A program made the position numbers and the translations under genes. The notes beneath the pieces were generated by a model, which was not told the DNA's origin, searched no databases, and worked only from the letters and a program-made list of their open reading frames with translations. Source: Adiantum capillus-veneris (lineage: Eukaryota > Streptophyta > Polypodiopsida > Polypodiales > Pteridaceae). Taken from it: 64,000 bases of DNA. Positions 36,529 to 49,257 of the stretch are shown here, piece by piece (positions within the stretch are counted from its first letter, which is position 1; each line of letters begins with the position of its first letter). The stretch covers positions 90,690,587 through 90,754,586 of the forward strand of contig CM043966.1 in assembly GCA_014529385.2 (NCBI GenBank). Reading direction: 5' to 3'.

Positions 36529-37573
36529 GGCTACCCAAGTTACAATGCTTTGAGAACCCCTTTAAACACACGTGCAAGAACCCAAAACTTTTGACTACCC
36601 AATCCCCAGAAACTTCAATGGAGCTCAACTTTAGATAAGGACAAACACATGCACATCAAATGAGTTTTCATAGTTGATCATCGGAATTACAACAGGCAAA
36701 GGACATTCCAAGATATCTCGTAATCGTCTTGGCCCGAACATAAAGACTATGCGCTGCTTGAAAAAACTCTTCCTAGACACATGAACATTTATCTGGATTC
36801 TTTGAGTTAAATGAAATGGAGTGAATTGAGGGCCATTTTGATCATCCATTAAAGCCAACCATGAAGCTCCCAAGAAGGCACACCTGACTTATCTTCTGAT
36901 TTTTCCAAAATTTCAGCAACATAACAACATAAATGGCTCAAAAGACCAAAAAACCAGCCATCATAACTTGGAAAAATTTTGGCAGAGTTTCCCCAGAAAT
37001 AGAGCAGTAGGAACCCAAAATATAGACTGTATATGTATGCATAAACTGTCAACAATAGAACCCGAGCATCAAGTAGGACTCTCTAGTACATAGCCTATGG
37101 CGAGGTCACAAAAAGTGTGCTCCAGCTACTTGTATCACCGAAAGGATCTCCACATTTGAGAATCCCCCAGCTCAATAAAAACCTCACGCTATCGACCCTC
37201 ACACGAAGGCTAATGCAAATCGCGTATAGTCAAGTCTCAGAAATGACTATCTTCCAAACCAAGTCTCAGAAATGGCTGGGACTGCCAAATACAACCAAGT
37301 ATGGCTCTACAAATGCGTACAATGGCAGTTTCCACAAGTAACGTACAATCCAGCAGACAATGCGCTCAAATATGCGCCAAGTGATGCATACCCACAACAA
37401 CTGCAAGTGACATCACTACTAGTATATCACTGTACTCTAGCTACCTGTACCTGTGTGAATCACCTGTACCTGTACCTGTACCTGTCCCTGTAAACTGTGA
37501 TCCCGAATCTCGAAGCTTGAAGCTTGAAGCAGAAGGTACTCGAAGAAGATCCTCAATGGGGGCACCAAAAGAA
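36529..37573 (-). other. Gypsy-1 5' leader
   Basis: About 1 kb between the 5' LTR and gag with no gene. Positions 36965-37392 are collinear with the leader of the minus-strand Copia element (23019-23600). A short run of CCTGTA/ACCTGT repeats lies at 37441-37493. Confidence 0.65.
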
Positions 37574-38718
37574 TGTGAGCGGGATGGAAACACACACGAC
37601 GCCTCTATAATGACCCGACACACACTCTTGGGATGATACACACACACATTATGGGGCACCACTCGGCTTACACAACCAGCCTGGCCGAGACAGGAAACAC
37701 ACAGACAGAGTGAGAAGAGAGAGATTTCCCACTTGCCCACTCAACACTCACACATACACACTCACACACACACTCTCAATTAAGCTCAAAGGAGGCAAAT
37801 TGCTATTGTTTAGACTCAATGAAGCTCAGCCCAACACCAATGGGGCAAATAGTTTACACAGTATTGAGGAAATACACCAGATACAACCACAAAGTCAAGC
37901 AGAGGCTTCACTCACCGGAGAAGATTACACAGAAAAACAATAGAAAATCTCTGAGGAATTTGGCAAAATGGACAGCGCCATTGCGTCCGGAACTCCCAAA
38001 AAAACCCACCCTACAATGTCACAGTGCTCAAATCCGACCTCGGATGAGCAGTTTAGGGCCAAAAAATGCTCCAAAAACAGCAAAAACACACTTCCAACTG
38101 TTCCTCCTCTCTTCTCCACGTTTTTTTCTGGTCTTCTCTCTCTTTTTTCAGTTCCCACACTTATCTTTTTTACTTGGGCACCCTTAGCCTTTTAGTTGAC
38201 CTCAAACGGACCCCGAACAGGCCAAAAACTGACCTCGCAGTGCATAGTTGTCACCCTGCTGCATCCATGCGCACACCTGGCACTCATTTCTTTTCAATAA
38301 TGCGTCTCGCAACCACGTGAAGTGGCCCCAAAAATTGGTCCTAATGATGACCTTTGTGCATAACTCTCACAAGAAAAAACCCACGTTGTGTCCGTACTTC
38401 TCCACGTGCAAGTATTGACCCCGTTCGACCTCCTGACGCCACTAGATGCCATCTGACGCACCTGCTTACCTCATGTCATCGGCCCGCGGATATCTTCCTC
38501 GAGAAGTTTTACGCGCTAACAAATCCTCTTTATTATAGAAAAAACACAGTGGTACTGGTAATAGTGAAAATCGATGCACTATGTACACCCCGTCCTACCT
38601 GTACACATGTGGGCCCCACGTAACCACCTGGCTCTGAAAAATGGGCAATTCTTTATTTGATGCACCATGCATGTATATGTACATATGCGCAATCCCTTGC
38701 TCCAAAAAACTCCTGACA
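37574..38718 (-). repeat. Gypsy-1 5' LTR
   Basis: Direct copy of the 28635 LTR. Inside its edge the minus strand reads TTCTTTTGGTGCCCCCATTG, where TGGTGCCCCCATTG is the probable primer-binding site. I could not assign a tRNA to it. Confidence 0.93.
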
Positions 38719-39942
38719 ACGTGCTGAAAGGTTCTTCTCTTGACTTCGAGTGGACATTCCACTAGTGCTAGATGTTGCAACTTTGTCATCATGAAGAGGA
38801 CAAGAAACTTTTGGTAGCCTACCCGTGAAGTAGGGTTTTCCTAGAAAAATTAGATTTCTCTCCTCCCACTCTGCAACAACCTTGTGTATACTGTTATAAA
38901 GCGCATGACCTTGAACTATGGGTGCTTGTCCATATAAATGAGACCCTGTAATTGTGCAAATGTGTCATTAACATGAATGAGAGATTTGATATATGGTAGC
39001 AGCTCCCCAAGGAGGTTATTATCCTCCTCCTCATCAACATTAAATGATGTTGAAAAAATAAAATTCAATGCAGGATTCACGCATCCCTTTAATGGTTCAT
39101 CATCTATAAGAAGCAATCTTCTTGCATCAATTCCAAATTTTGATGATGCAATAGCCAACGGTTTGAAAAGTGCTTCTACTCCTGGATTATCTAAGCGAGT
39201 GATCCTTGATTCTATGCATGGTTGACATTGGCTTTGCCCCCAGATCATAAAGAATGGAAATCTTTCTTTAGCTTCCTTTTCTAAAATCTCGATGATGTCC
39301 ACAACATGCATGTCATTAGCAGCTGACCATATCCCTACATTAAAATTGCTAAGTAGAGCCTTTAAAAACTCAATGCATCCTGGCCGAAGAACAATATGCT
39401 CATGTCCAAACTTTAAGCTCTTCATTTTCTTGGACTTTTGCCAACATCTCCTCAGGAACAATCCACACCAGCTCATTATTATAGTCAACATTGGTTTGTT
39501 GGTGGATGGAAGGTTCGGCTCACCATGCACTTCGATTTCCAAATCCTGGGGTACTCAAATATTTGTGTTGGATTCTCCTTCTTGCGTTGCACATGTTCTA
39601 GATCTTGCATTGCCTTCTACTTCCATTGTATTGCCATGCAATCAGATTCCCAAATCTTGGGCTACTAAAATATTTTTATTGGATTCTTCTTCTTACCTTG
39701 CACATGTTCTGGAACTTTCATTGTCTTCTTCCATTGGATTACTCTTTAAATTTATCTCCAATATTTGTAGTGGTTGACCTTCAAAAAGTTGTAGATTCTT
39801 GTCATCCTCTTTAGAAACTCTTTGGTTGACATGGAGATTGATTGAATGTTTCTCAGTAGGTTCAATGGCATGAGCATCCTCTATACCAACAATCTCAAGT
39901 AAAACTTTGTCAGTATATTCCAAAGTGTCTACAATTTTCATA
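38719..39942 (-). pseudogene. FCP1/NIF-type HAD phosphatase, copy A (split by Gypsy-1)
   Basis: The frame at 38916-39542 (208 residues) reads LRPGCIEFLKALLSNFNVGI and WSAANDMHVVDIIEIL (HAD motif II region). It continues with FFMIWGQSQCQPC, then RRLLLIDDEPLKGCVNPALN (motif IV, DD). These are features of the FCP1/NIF phosphatase domain. Motif I (D-x-D/N-G) is not preserved upstream, where only LTIIMSWCGLFL is seen. An upstream exon-like frame lies at 39693-39941 (MKIVDTLEYTDKVLLEIVGI). A 118-bp tandem repeat at about 39535-39770 separates the two. Downstream, LEVKRRTFQHV runs up to the Gypsy-1 edge and resumes at 28634. A transcribed relic is possible, but an active enzyme is unlikely. Confidence 0.62.
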
Positions 39943-40455
39943 AATCTTTTTTGTCACACTCTTAGAAAAAACTAATCGCAAATAACAAATTTACTAAATA
40001 ACATCTACAACAAACTTATTTTTATGCTCCTCATTGTCTAGAGATTCCTAATATTTATCTACCTACATTAGTTCTTTGTCCATGATGGTGGTGTCTAGAA
40101 GTATACTTGGAGAAACATTTATGCCGTTAAGCTCTAGAACACAAGTCTCATTTTCTATTGCACTATCTTCTTGCATTGGATGATTTCCTTGAAAACTTTT
40201 TACTAAGTTTCCTATGGCCTTCAAGCCATAGGGTGATCTTCGTAGATATCTCTATGAATTTAAGATAATCCAAAATATGTCTCTTTATGGCCTCAAGGCC
40301 ATAGGGTTAGGATTTTTAGCAAGTCTCAAAATATAGATAGATCTATGGATTCCAAAGCCATATGGTACTTTATTTATGTGCTACCCTATGGCCCTAAGGC
40401 CATAGGTTTCATAGGGCCACAAGATGCCTCTATGAGCACTTGTAAGAACCCATAT
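39497..40455. repeat. Segmental duplication, copy 1
   Basis: Matches 43049-44120 over its length. The shared DNA starts at GTTGGTGGATG. It spans the upstream exon-like piece of the HAD gene and the first minisatellite units (CTTATGGCC...CCATAGGGTG), and ends near TATGAGCACTNGTAAGAAACC. Confidence 0.9.
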
Positions 40456-42610
40456 ATGCTCTATATTGGCACCCTAAGGTGGGAGGGCCACAAGGTGTGC
40501 CTCTTATGCTAGTAAGAAACCCTTTACGCTACATGTTGTCACTCTATGGCCCTTGGGCCATAGGGTGCCCTGTGTGCTAGTAAGAAATCCTCTATGCTCT
40601 ATGTTTTCACCCTATGGACCTAGGGCCACAAGGTACCCTCTATCATAGTAAGAAATACTCTATGCTCTATGTTTGCACCCTATGGACCTCGGGCCACAAG
40701 GTACCCTCTATGCTAGTAAGAAATCTTCTATGCTCAATATGGAAACCCTATGGCCCCAAGGCCATATGGTGTCCTCTATGGTAGTAAGAAAAACCCTCTA
40801 TGCTCTATGTTGGCACCCTATGGAGACTTGAGGGCCACAAGGTACCCTTTATAATTCTACTAAGAAACCTTGTATGCTCTACGTTGCGAGCACCAAATGG
40901 CCCCTAGGCCACAAGGTGCCCTCTGTGCTAGAAAGAAAACCTTTGCGCTCTACATTGGCACCCTACGGCCCTAGGGCCATAGGGTGCCCCCTATGCCTAG
41001 TAAAAAACCATTGAAACTCTATATTAGCATTTAAAGACCGTAGGCCACAAGGTGCACTCTATGATAGTAAGAAACCATCTAAATTCTATGTTGGTAACCT
41101 ATGGCCCAAAGGCCATAGGGTGGCCAAGGAGCCCTTTAGGAGAATTCCCCACAAAGACAACCTTATGGCCCCAAGGTGATTTAGTGGCCTAGGTTCCCTT
41201 TAAGACTCTTCTATTTTGGTATCCTATGGCCCTAGGGAAACAAGATATCCTCTATGCTAGCAAAAAACCTTTTATGCTCTTTGTTGGAACCGTATGGCCC
41301 CAAGGCCATAGGGTGCTCTCTATGCTAGCAAGAAACCCTCCATGTTGTATGTTTGCACCCTATGGAACCAAGGACACAAGGTGTTGTCCTTCATAATAGG
41401 TAGAAACCCTCTATGCTCTATGTTTGCACCCTATGGGATTATGTTGACACCCTATAGCCCCAGGGCCGTAGGGTGCTCTCTATGCTAGTAAGAAACCCTA
41501 TATGCTCTCTGTTGACACTCTATGGTCCTAGGGCCATTGGGTGTGCTCTATGCTATCAAACCCTCTATGCCTAATGCTGGCACCCTATAACCCCAGGGTC
41601 GCAAGGTAGCCCTTCATGCTCTATATAGGTACCCAATGCCCCCAAGGCCATAGGGTCCCTCTATGCTAATAAGAATCTCAATATGATTTATGCTGGCACC
41701 CTATGGCCCTAGGGCCACAAGGTGCCCTCAAGGCTAATATAAACCCGTAATGTTTCATGTTTTCACCCTATGGTGCTAATACCACAAGGTGTTGTCTATG
41801 CTAGGAAGAAGCCTTGTGTGCTCTATGTTCACACCCTATGGCCCTAGGGTGCCCTATATTCTAGTAAGAAACACCATATGCTCTATGTTGGAACCCTGTG
41901 GCCCTAGAGCCATAGGGTGCTATCATAAGAAACCATCTATTGTCTATGTTGAGACCCTATGGCCCTAAAGCCATAGGGTGGCCAAGGTCTCCTTGAAGAG
42001 CGTTCCTGACTACATACATATAGAACACTTTATGGCCCCAAGACCATTGAGTGACCTAAGTGCCCCTTTAGAGACTCTACATTTGTACCCTATGGACATT
42101 GAATGACTTACGTGACCCTTTAGAGACTCATGTTAGAGACCTATGGCCCTAGGGTCATAGAGTGCTCTCTATGCTAGTCAGAGACCCTATATGATCTTTG
42201 CTAGCACTCTTGGGGCCATAGGGTGCCTTCCATGTTAGCAAGAAATTCTATATGCTTTATGCTGGCACCCTATGGCCTTAGGGCCACAAGGTGACCTCTA
42301 CGCTAGCAAAAAGCTCTATATGATTTATGTTGGCACCCTATGGCCCTAGGACCACAAGGTGCCCTCTATGCTAGCAAGAAACTCTATATCCTTTATGTTG
42401 GCACCCTATGGGCCCAAGGCCACAATGTGCCCTCTATTATTTATGTTGGCACCCTACTGGGGCCACAAGGTGCCCTCTATGCTAGAAGGAAATCCTCCAT
42501 GCTCTAAGTTGGCCTATGACCCAAGGGCCAAAGGGTGTCTTCAATGCTAGTGAGCATTACTATATGCTCTAAGTTCTTATCCTATGGCCCAAGGGACATA
42601 GGGTGGCCAA
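40210..42610. repeat. Degenerate minisatellite with palindromic core
   Basis: About thirty units of roughly 70-85 bp. A typical unit has a core like CACCCTATGGCCCTAGGGCC-ATAGGGTG, then CCTCTATGCTAGTAAGAAAC and CCTCTATGCTCTATGTTGG. The core is its own reverse complement around CCCTAGGG, often with one or two changes (for example CCACAAGG for CCATAGGG). No coding pattern is maintained across units. Neighbours are the HAD pseudogene on the left and the second duplication copy on the right. Confidence 0.9.
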
Positions 42611-43048
42611 GTACATAGGTACATTCACAAACGGATTTTCATTACTATGTCATTAAAGCACATAGAATTCTTTCTAATATTAGTAATTTCAATAAAAAAG
42701 TCAAGTTCTTTTAGTGATCTTAAATACCATATATATAGGTGATATACTTTTTGACATAATTTTCAAGGATGAATACACATTATTAAAAGTTTTCATAATA
42801 AAATAGTCATGAAAAAATCCAAGTATTAACTTTTTTATAAAATCTCAATGTATTTACGATCTTATTAAAAGGTGTAAGTTAATACTGCAGTAAAGATGCA
42901 ATCCAATGTACAAAATTGAATCATTATCATACATCATACAGTTGTTGATTTGCTACACAGTTGAAGGGGTCTTTGCCTCCAAATGTTGACATAACATTCA
43001 AACATTTAAATCAATTTTGCAAGTACTTTATTTACAAATTCATTGATC

Positions 43049-44120
43049 TGTTGGTGGATGAAGGTTCGGCTCACCATGCACTTCCATTTCCAAATCCTGG
43101 GGGGCAAAAATATTTGTTTTGGATTCTCCTTTTGGCATTGCACATGTTCTAGAACTTGCATTGCCTTCTACTTCCATTATATTGCCATGCTATCCAATTC
43201 CCAAATCTTGGGCTACTAAAATATTTTTATTGGATTCTTCTTCTTTCCTTGCACATGTTCTGGAAGTTTCACTGTCTTCTTCCATTGGATTATTCTTTAA
43301 ATTTATCTCCAATCATTGTAGTGGTTGACCTACAAAAACTTGTAGATTCTGTCATCTTCTTCAAAAACTCTTTGGTTGACATAGAGATTGATAGAATCCT
43401 TCTCAATAGGGTCAAGGCATGAGCATCCTCTATACCAACGATCTTGAGTAGAACTTTGTCAGCCGTAATATCTTGTTGAAGGATTGCAAGTTTAAAGAAC
43501 ACCTAATTTTAGATTCTAAAGTATCTTCAATTTTGATATATCTTTTTTGCATTGCAAGTTTGAAGAACACCTAATTTTAGATTCCAAAGTATCTTCATTT
43601 TTGATAAATCTTTTTTGTCACACTCTTCAAAAAAAGTAATTACGCAAATAACAGATTTACTAAATGACAACATATCTACAAAAAATTTATGGTTATGCTC
43701 CTCCTTGTCTAGAGATTCCTAATCTTTATCTAGCTACATTAGTTCTTTGTCCATGATGGTGGTGTCTAGTACTATACTTGGAGAAAACTTTATGCCTTTA
43801 AGCTCTAGAACACAAGTCTCATTTTCTATTGCACTATCTTCTTGCATTGGATGCTTTCCTTGAAAAAAATTTACATATCTTATGGCCTTGAAGCCATAGG
43901 GTGCTCTTTGTAGATATCTCTATGACTTTAAGATAATTCAAAATATGTCTATTTATGGCCTCAAGGCCATAGGGTTAGGATTGCTAGGAAGTATCAACAT
44001 ATAAATAGATCTATGGATTCAAAGCCATATGGTACTTTATTTATGTGCCGCCCTATGTCCCTAAGGATATAGGTTGTCATAGGGACACAAGATGCCCTCT
44101 ATGAGCACTAGTAAGAAACC
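43049..44120. repeat. Segmental duplication, copy 2
   Basis: Second copy of 39497-40455, about 3.55 kb downstream. It carries an extra internal tandem repeat of about 65 bp near 43490-43610 (GCAAGTTTRAAGAACACC twice) and has lost the long reading frame. The HAD domain itself is not duplicated here. Confidence 0.9.
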
Positions 44121-46060
44121 ATCTATGCTCTATGTTGTCACCTTATGGCTTGAGGGCCACATGCTCTACATTGGCACCTAGTCCACCTTCTATCCCTAGT
44201 TCCATAGGGTGCCCTCTTTTCAAATCAGTGATTATATGGACCTAGGGCCATAGGGTGCCAATGTATAAAGTTAAGGGCCATAGGTTTATGTTTGTTATAA
44301 TGAGAGATCATTTGACCCTAGAGAGATAGGGCTCAAGTGGTTTAGGTTTCCCTCGTTTAAAAAGAGAGATCATATGGCCTAGGGCCATAGGGTGCCAATA
44401 CATAATCTAAAGTGCCATAGGCTTCCCTTTGTTCCATTGAGAGATCCTATGACCCTAGGGCCATAGGGATACCATGGTGCCCATGTAGGTGCCTTTGAAT
44501 GGATTAAATGCTCTTGGAGAGCTGTTAGATTGATATCCTATATTTTTTGGGACACATGATGTTAATCATGGGTTTCTCTAAGAGTTAAAAAAATCCTATA
44601 ATAAACCTTTTCATGGCCTTAAGGCTATATGGATATGATTTTTATAGAATAGAGAGAACTCTATAACCTCAATATTGTAAAGTAACATTTTCTTGTAGCA
44701 CACTATGGCCCTAGGGCCATAAGGTGGTCTTTGCATGTACCATTGTCACTGGCTCTAGGTCCATAGGGAATTCATGAAGTACTTTCTACATAGCCTTTGG
44801 GACAAATTATATACTTTAATGAAACAAAATCCTTTGCCTATTTACTTAGCATTATGTAGATCCTAAAGACAAAGGTACCCTCTATGTTTGTTAGAAACTT
44901 ATTTCCCTAAGTCCATAGGGTAGCCAAGGTGCTTATTAAGAGAATAATGTACTATATTTGAAGAGTATCCAATGGTCCCAAGGGTAATGGGTAGACTAGG
45001 TGTCCTTCTAGAGCATCTATATTCACATCCTTGGCCATGGAATCATAGGGTACAAAAAGGATTTCTTATAGGTATCAAAGGAGAGGAAATTATATTCCTA
45101 AGATTTTAGAATGATTTATATATGTGCCACCCTATATCCATAGAGCTATAGGACCTATATGGTACCCTATAGAGAACTAGCATAAATATATAGCCTTTGG
45201 GCATAGGATATATTTTGGTGATCTCACCACAACCCCTTGATCTTTTACTCAACATGACATAGATCATAGTGCCAAAGGTTTTTACCTCTTTTTTAGTTAA
45301 AAACCCTATGGACTTATCACCATAGGGTGGCAGAGGGAAATAGGGTGCTCTTTGTATGGTTTTATGACCATAGCATGATATGCTTTGATAATATGTTTTA
45401 GAAGAAACCCGCATTTTAGTTGATGGCCTAATGGCCATAGAATGCTCTTTGTGGATATTCTTAAGACTCTATGAAAGCCAAAAATATGCCTTTTTATGGA
45501 AATAGGACTATAGTCCTAATATTGAGACAAGTATAGTCCTAATATTGTAGAATGATTTATATATGTACCACCTATAGCCCTATGGCTATAGGGACTATAT
45601 GGAGTACCTTGTAGAGAAAATGAAATCAATCTATAGCCTTTGGACATAGGTTACATTTTCGTCATCTCGTCACAACCCTTTGATATTTTTATTGAACATA
45701 ATATAGATCATGGTGTCAAAGGGTTCCCTTTATGTTAGTTAGACAACCCTATGGACTTACGTCCATGGGGTGGAAAAGGTGCCCTATGCTTTAACATCTT
45801 AATGTACTATAAAGTGACCTAACTGTATCTATAGGTGCTCTATATTGGGACCCTATGGACCAAGGGGAATAGGGTGCCCTTTGTATGGTTTGACCATAGC
45901 ATGGTATGATTTTAACATAAGAGTCCCTAGTGTTACAAAAATCCTATTTATCTTGGCTTTCTTAAGTGTCACTTGGACCATTACACAATACGTCCAAATA
46001 TGCTAAAAACATGTGATGCATGTGACTATGCCACCCTTATGGCCTGAAGACCATAGGGTC
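43880..46060. repeat. Palindromic minisatellite, second and sparser block
   Basis: The same CTATGGCC...GGCCATAGGG phrases recur, well preserved to about 44470 and then increasingly scattered and diverged to about 46060. TATGGCCCTAGGGCCATA at 44704-44721 is a perfect 18-base palindrome. Confidence 0.8.
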
Positions 46061-47301
46061 CTTTGCAAGTGTAGACTATAAAAGGAATTTGGATTTAAAC
46101 AATAACCTATGCCCTTATGGAAAGAGGAAAGTACAAATAATACTAACAATAGATTTCAAATTGCAAATGGGAGCATTGAAAAGATAATCAACAATAGCTT
46201 TATAGGGTACTCTTAAATTTCATGGTTTTCTTGATTTAAAGTCATGATCATAATTATTTCGTATATTGTTAAATTCAATAACACATTTACTTTTCTCAAT
46301 GTTCCTAATAACCTTGTATGTAAATTTGGTTGTCTGACAAAATCTTCAAAAATATAGGACATTGTAATTTTTGAAAGAATTGAAAGGGTGACATATCTTT
46401 GATATGTTAGGAAAACATACTCAAGAAACTAATCAAGGTCACAAAATTCAAAAGGAAGTTTTCTGAAAGTGCAAACACATCCACAATGTTCATTAATGGG
46501 TCTAAGATCTTTAGTTCAATGCATTTGGTTGTCTTTGATTTAACACCTAAAAATACAATCCAATTTACAAACTTAAACAATTGTCAGACATTATAAAATC
46601 ATTTCTTTGCAATAAACCTTGATACAATGTTCCGATTGCTACAAAAAAAGCTAAAATCTGTACTAGTCCTAGCTTCCCTCTATTAAAAAAAATTCAAGAT
46701 ATGAATTTCAATTTTCTGCATCATCTGGAAGAAAAACAAAATCATAGTTTGGACCAAAATACTCGCACTTTATATCTTTGAATAAAATCTTGTTGCAATT
46801 GAAGAACTAAATTTTCATATAATCCAACGGACAAATGCTTCATAAACCATTTTCACTTTGATACTCGATGTCTACTATCTAAGCAAGAAATTGGCATTTA
46901 CAAAAAATGTTGAATATATGTTTAATTTAGTTATTTGCAATACAAAGATAATTATTTCAAACACTTTCACCATCAATTCACAATAGAAGAGCTTATTTCA
47001 CTGTCAATAGACTATTAAACCTTAATCACAAGCTAAGAAATATAAATCCCTAATGTATATGAACCCTATGATTCCAAGGCAATAAGTTGACATATCTTCT
47101 CCCATATATTCTTCCATAAGTTTGGTCTGGTATTCGCACACTATGACTCTGAGATCTTCAACAAGAAGTAAGGCCAAAGAACAATGTTTTTGAAACACTT
47201 AAATAGTCTTTAGGTGACCTAGAATAACCAACCTATGGCCTAAAGGCCACAAGGTGTCATGTGATATTTTATAAGATCTGTCCATAGAGATCTATGTGAT
47301 T
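46061..47301. other. AT-rich stretch, no gene seen
   Basis: No recognisable coding sequence or repeat structure, apart from a last minisatellite-like phrase (CCTATGGCCTAAAGGCCACA) at about 47230, just before Gypsy-2. Confidence 0.5.
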
Positions 47302-48494
47302 TGTAACATTTAATGGCCTAAAAACTTGTGTGTAGCGGAAATTAGCATGAACATAGTGGGCATTTCATTAGAATAGATTCCTAATGAGAATTACAAGAGT
47401 GCTTGGGTGGAGAGAGCAACAAAAAGCATAACACTTAGTTAGATAGCATGAACAATACTTTCAAAATAGAGAGAAATTAAACTATTGACAACAGTTGAGG
47501 ACCGGATTTGCATGGAGAAGGTCCCCCTTCCAAAAGGCTTTGTATTATGGTTTCTCCCATCAAGAGAGACATTGTACAATACAATTCTTTGTGTTCCTTC
47601 AAGACTAGCTAGTGCAATGAAGATGAAAGCTTCATGCACTAAGCAAAACACTTAGCAAACACAACATCAATTATCTCCGGTCTGAGACCCAAGACCTCAC
47701 ACACCTTCAAAGATGGTGAGAGATAGCAGGGTATGAGAGTAGATTGAGAGGAAGAAGGAGTATTCTTACGATAAAGATGTACATCTCCTCACATAATCAC
47801 TCAAATTAGCATAGCTTAGCTTAGTAATTAGCATGGTAGAGGAGATGAGCATGCATTGAAGCTTGGCTCTTGGTTGGATTTGCATCACAAAGCCAAGAGT
47901 TGTTGGTGTAGGACTCCCTTCTCACAAGCTTGGAGTAGGTTGTAAGCTTTCCATTAAAGCTTGAGAAGGAGAGAGAGTCTTTTTTACTTCACACATAAGA
48001 TTCTGTGAGTGTGTGTGTGATAATGCCTTGCAAAAATCAGCCCTCCCTCTCTCTTGGTCGACCCCTCTTGCTATTTGCTCCTGCTCTACTCTCATTGGAC
48101 CTCCCCAAGCCTAGCCAATGGTAATTAAGCAGTATAAGTGATAGCCTTCTGACATGTGTCCCCCTTTCTCCTTTTGTGAGAGCTTTAGGTAATTTTATAA
48201 TTCAACTAAACTCTCATTGGACCCCTTTGCCTCCTGGCCAATAGGAATCAGGCAAGCCATTGGGCTGTTGAATGCTCATTGGCCCCCTTGGGAGACTGTC
48301 CAATAGTCTTCTAGAGGAATTAATTCTCATTGATTGTTTTATTAAGTGTTTTTAAATTAATTAAACTAGATTTACTCTAGCCTAATTCTCATTGGTCCAC
48401 CTCCAAGGCCATCCAATAGGAATTGGGTACACCTTGTGGGCATCTGGCCTAGGGAGCTGACATGTGTCCCTCATTCCCTTTGTGTAAAGGGAGC

Positions 48495-48550
<56 letters not shown>

Positions 48551-48926
48551 ATTTCTCTCTCATCCCCTACAAGGAAGGCTCGCCCCCTCCTTAGTAGGGA
48601 TTGTAAAGAATTTTTTGACACACACAAAGCATCCAATTCCCCCATGGTTGACCTTTGGACACAACCTTTGAATTTTGGAACCTTAGCATTTTGGAAGTCT
48701 TAATGGGCTGAACCTTAGGGTCTTTTGAGCCCATTGTTGCACATGTCTCTTTTGCAGATGGCCTTCCTTTTGGATCCCTATTTTCCCTCCTTTGGATCCC
48801 TACAGTGGCCGGTCTGCTAGCTTAACCAATATTCTAGATTTTTCTCCCCTGGCACTTCCCCATATTAAATGATCAGTTTAACATGAGAAAATCATTTAGG
48901 AGAATTAGATATTGATTATTATGACA
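47302..48926 (-). repeat. Gypsy-2 3' LTR (1625 bp)
   Basis: Ends TGTAAC...ATGACA on the plus strand. Aligns with 54591-56610 after removing a 464-bp insertion from the latter. It contains a (TG)27 run at 48496-48549. The run is 11 units in the sister LTR. Confidence 0.93.
48496..48549. repeat. (TG)27 microsatellite within an LTR
   Basis: 54-base TG run at a position where the sister LTR has only 22 bases (56212-56233). Confidence 0.95.
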
Positions 48927-49257
48927 TTAACTCTCTCTTGCAATCATAGTCGTCCTCGACTATGGTGTAGAGAAGATAAAGCATATTCATGAGTCCTTTT
49001 CTTAGTGGGTAGAGGATCCCTATGTTACCCTATGACATCATTCCATAATGGATCACTGGTCCATTTGGTGCTTGAGAGCTTGAGGCGTCCTATCAATCTT
49101 CCATAGAAGAGTGACAAGCTCTACTTGGTGTTTGGGAGACGTCGTCTCCGCAAACTTGATCTAAGCCTGCATACTACTTCATTTTTGTGCACAATAAAGA
49201 AAAAGAGAGTCTTATAAGACAAAAACTTTGTTCATTTTTAACATTTTGTATATTTGC

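Larger units (their letters stand above)
28635..38718 (-). mobile_element. Gypsy-1, Tat-type LTR retrotransposon (about 10.1 kb)
   Basis: Two nearly identical direct LTRs (28635-29778 and 37574-38718, 1144 and 1145 bp) enclose gag and pol on the minus strand. The minus-strand LTR starts TGTCAGGAG and ends CGCTCACA. Pol carries protease, RT, a degenerate RNase H, a second RNase H and integrase, without a chromodomain. This matches the dual-RNase-H Tat lineage. Flanks read ACAT (28631-28634) and ACGT (38719-38722), which could be a target duplication altered by one CpG transition. Confidence 0.9.

Noticed and set aside
38916-39542. Functional HAD phosphatase gene
   Set aside because: The open frame is long, but the nucleophile motif I is missing and the gene is split by a 10-kb insertion, so it is called a pseudogene.
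39292-39777. Plus-strand 161-residue frame with internal repeats
   Set aside because: It is antisense to the HAD-like gene and its repeats come from the 118-bp DNA duplication. No domain is recognisable.
40210-46060. CRISPR-like array of repeats and spacers
   Set aside because: Units vary in length and sequence, spacers are as repetitive as repeats, and no cas-like gene is present. The context is a plant genome, so this is a minisatellite.
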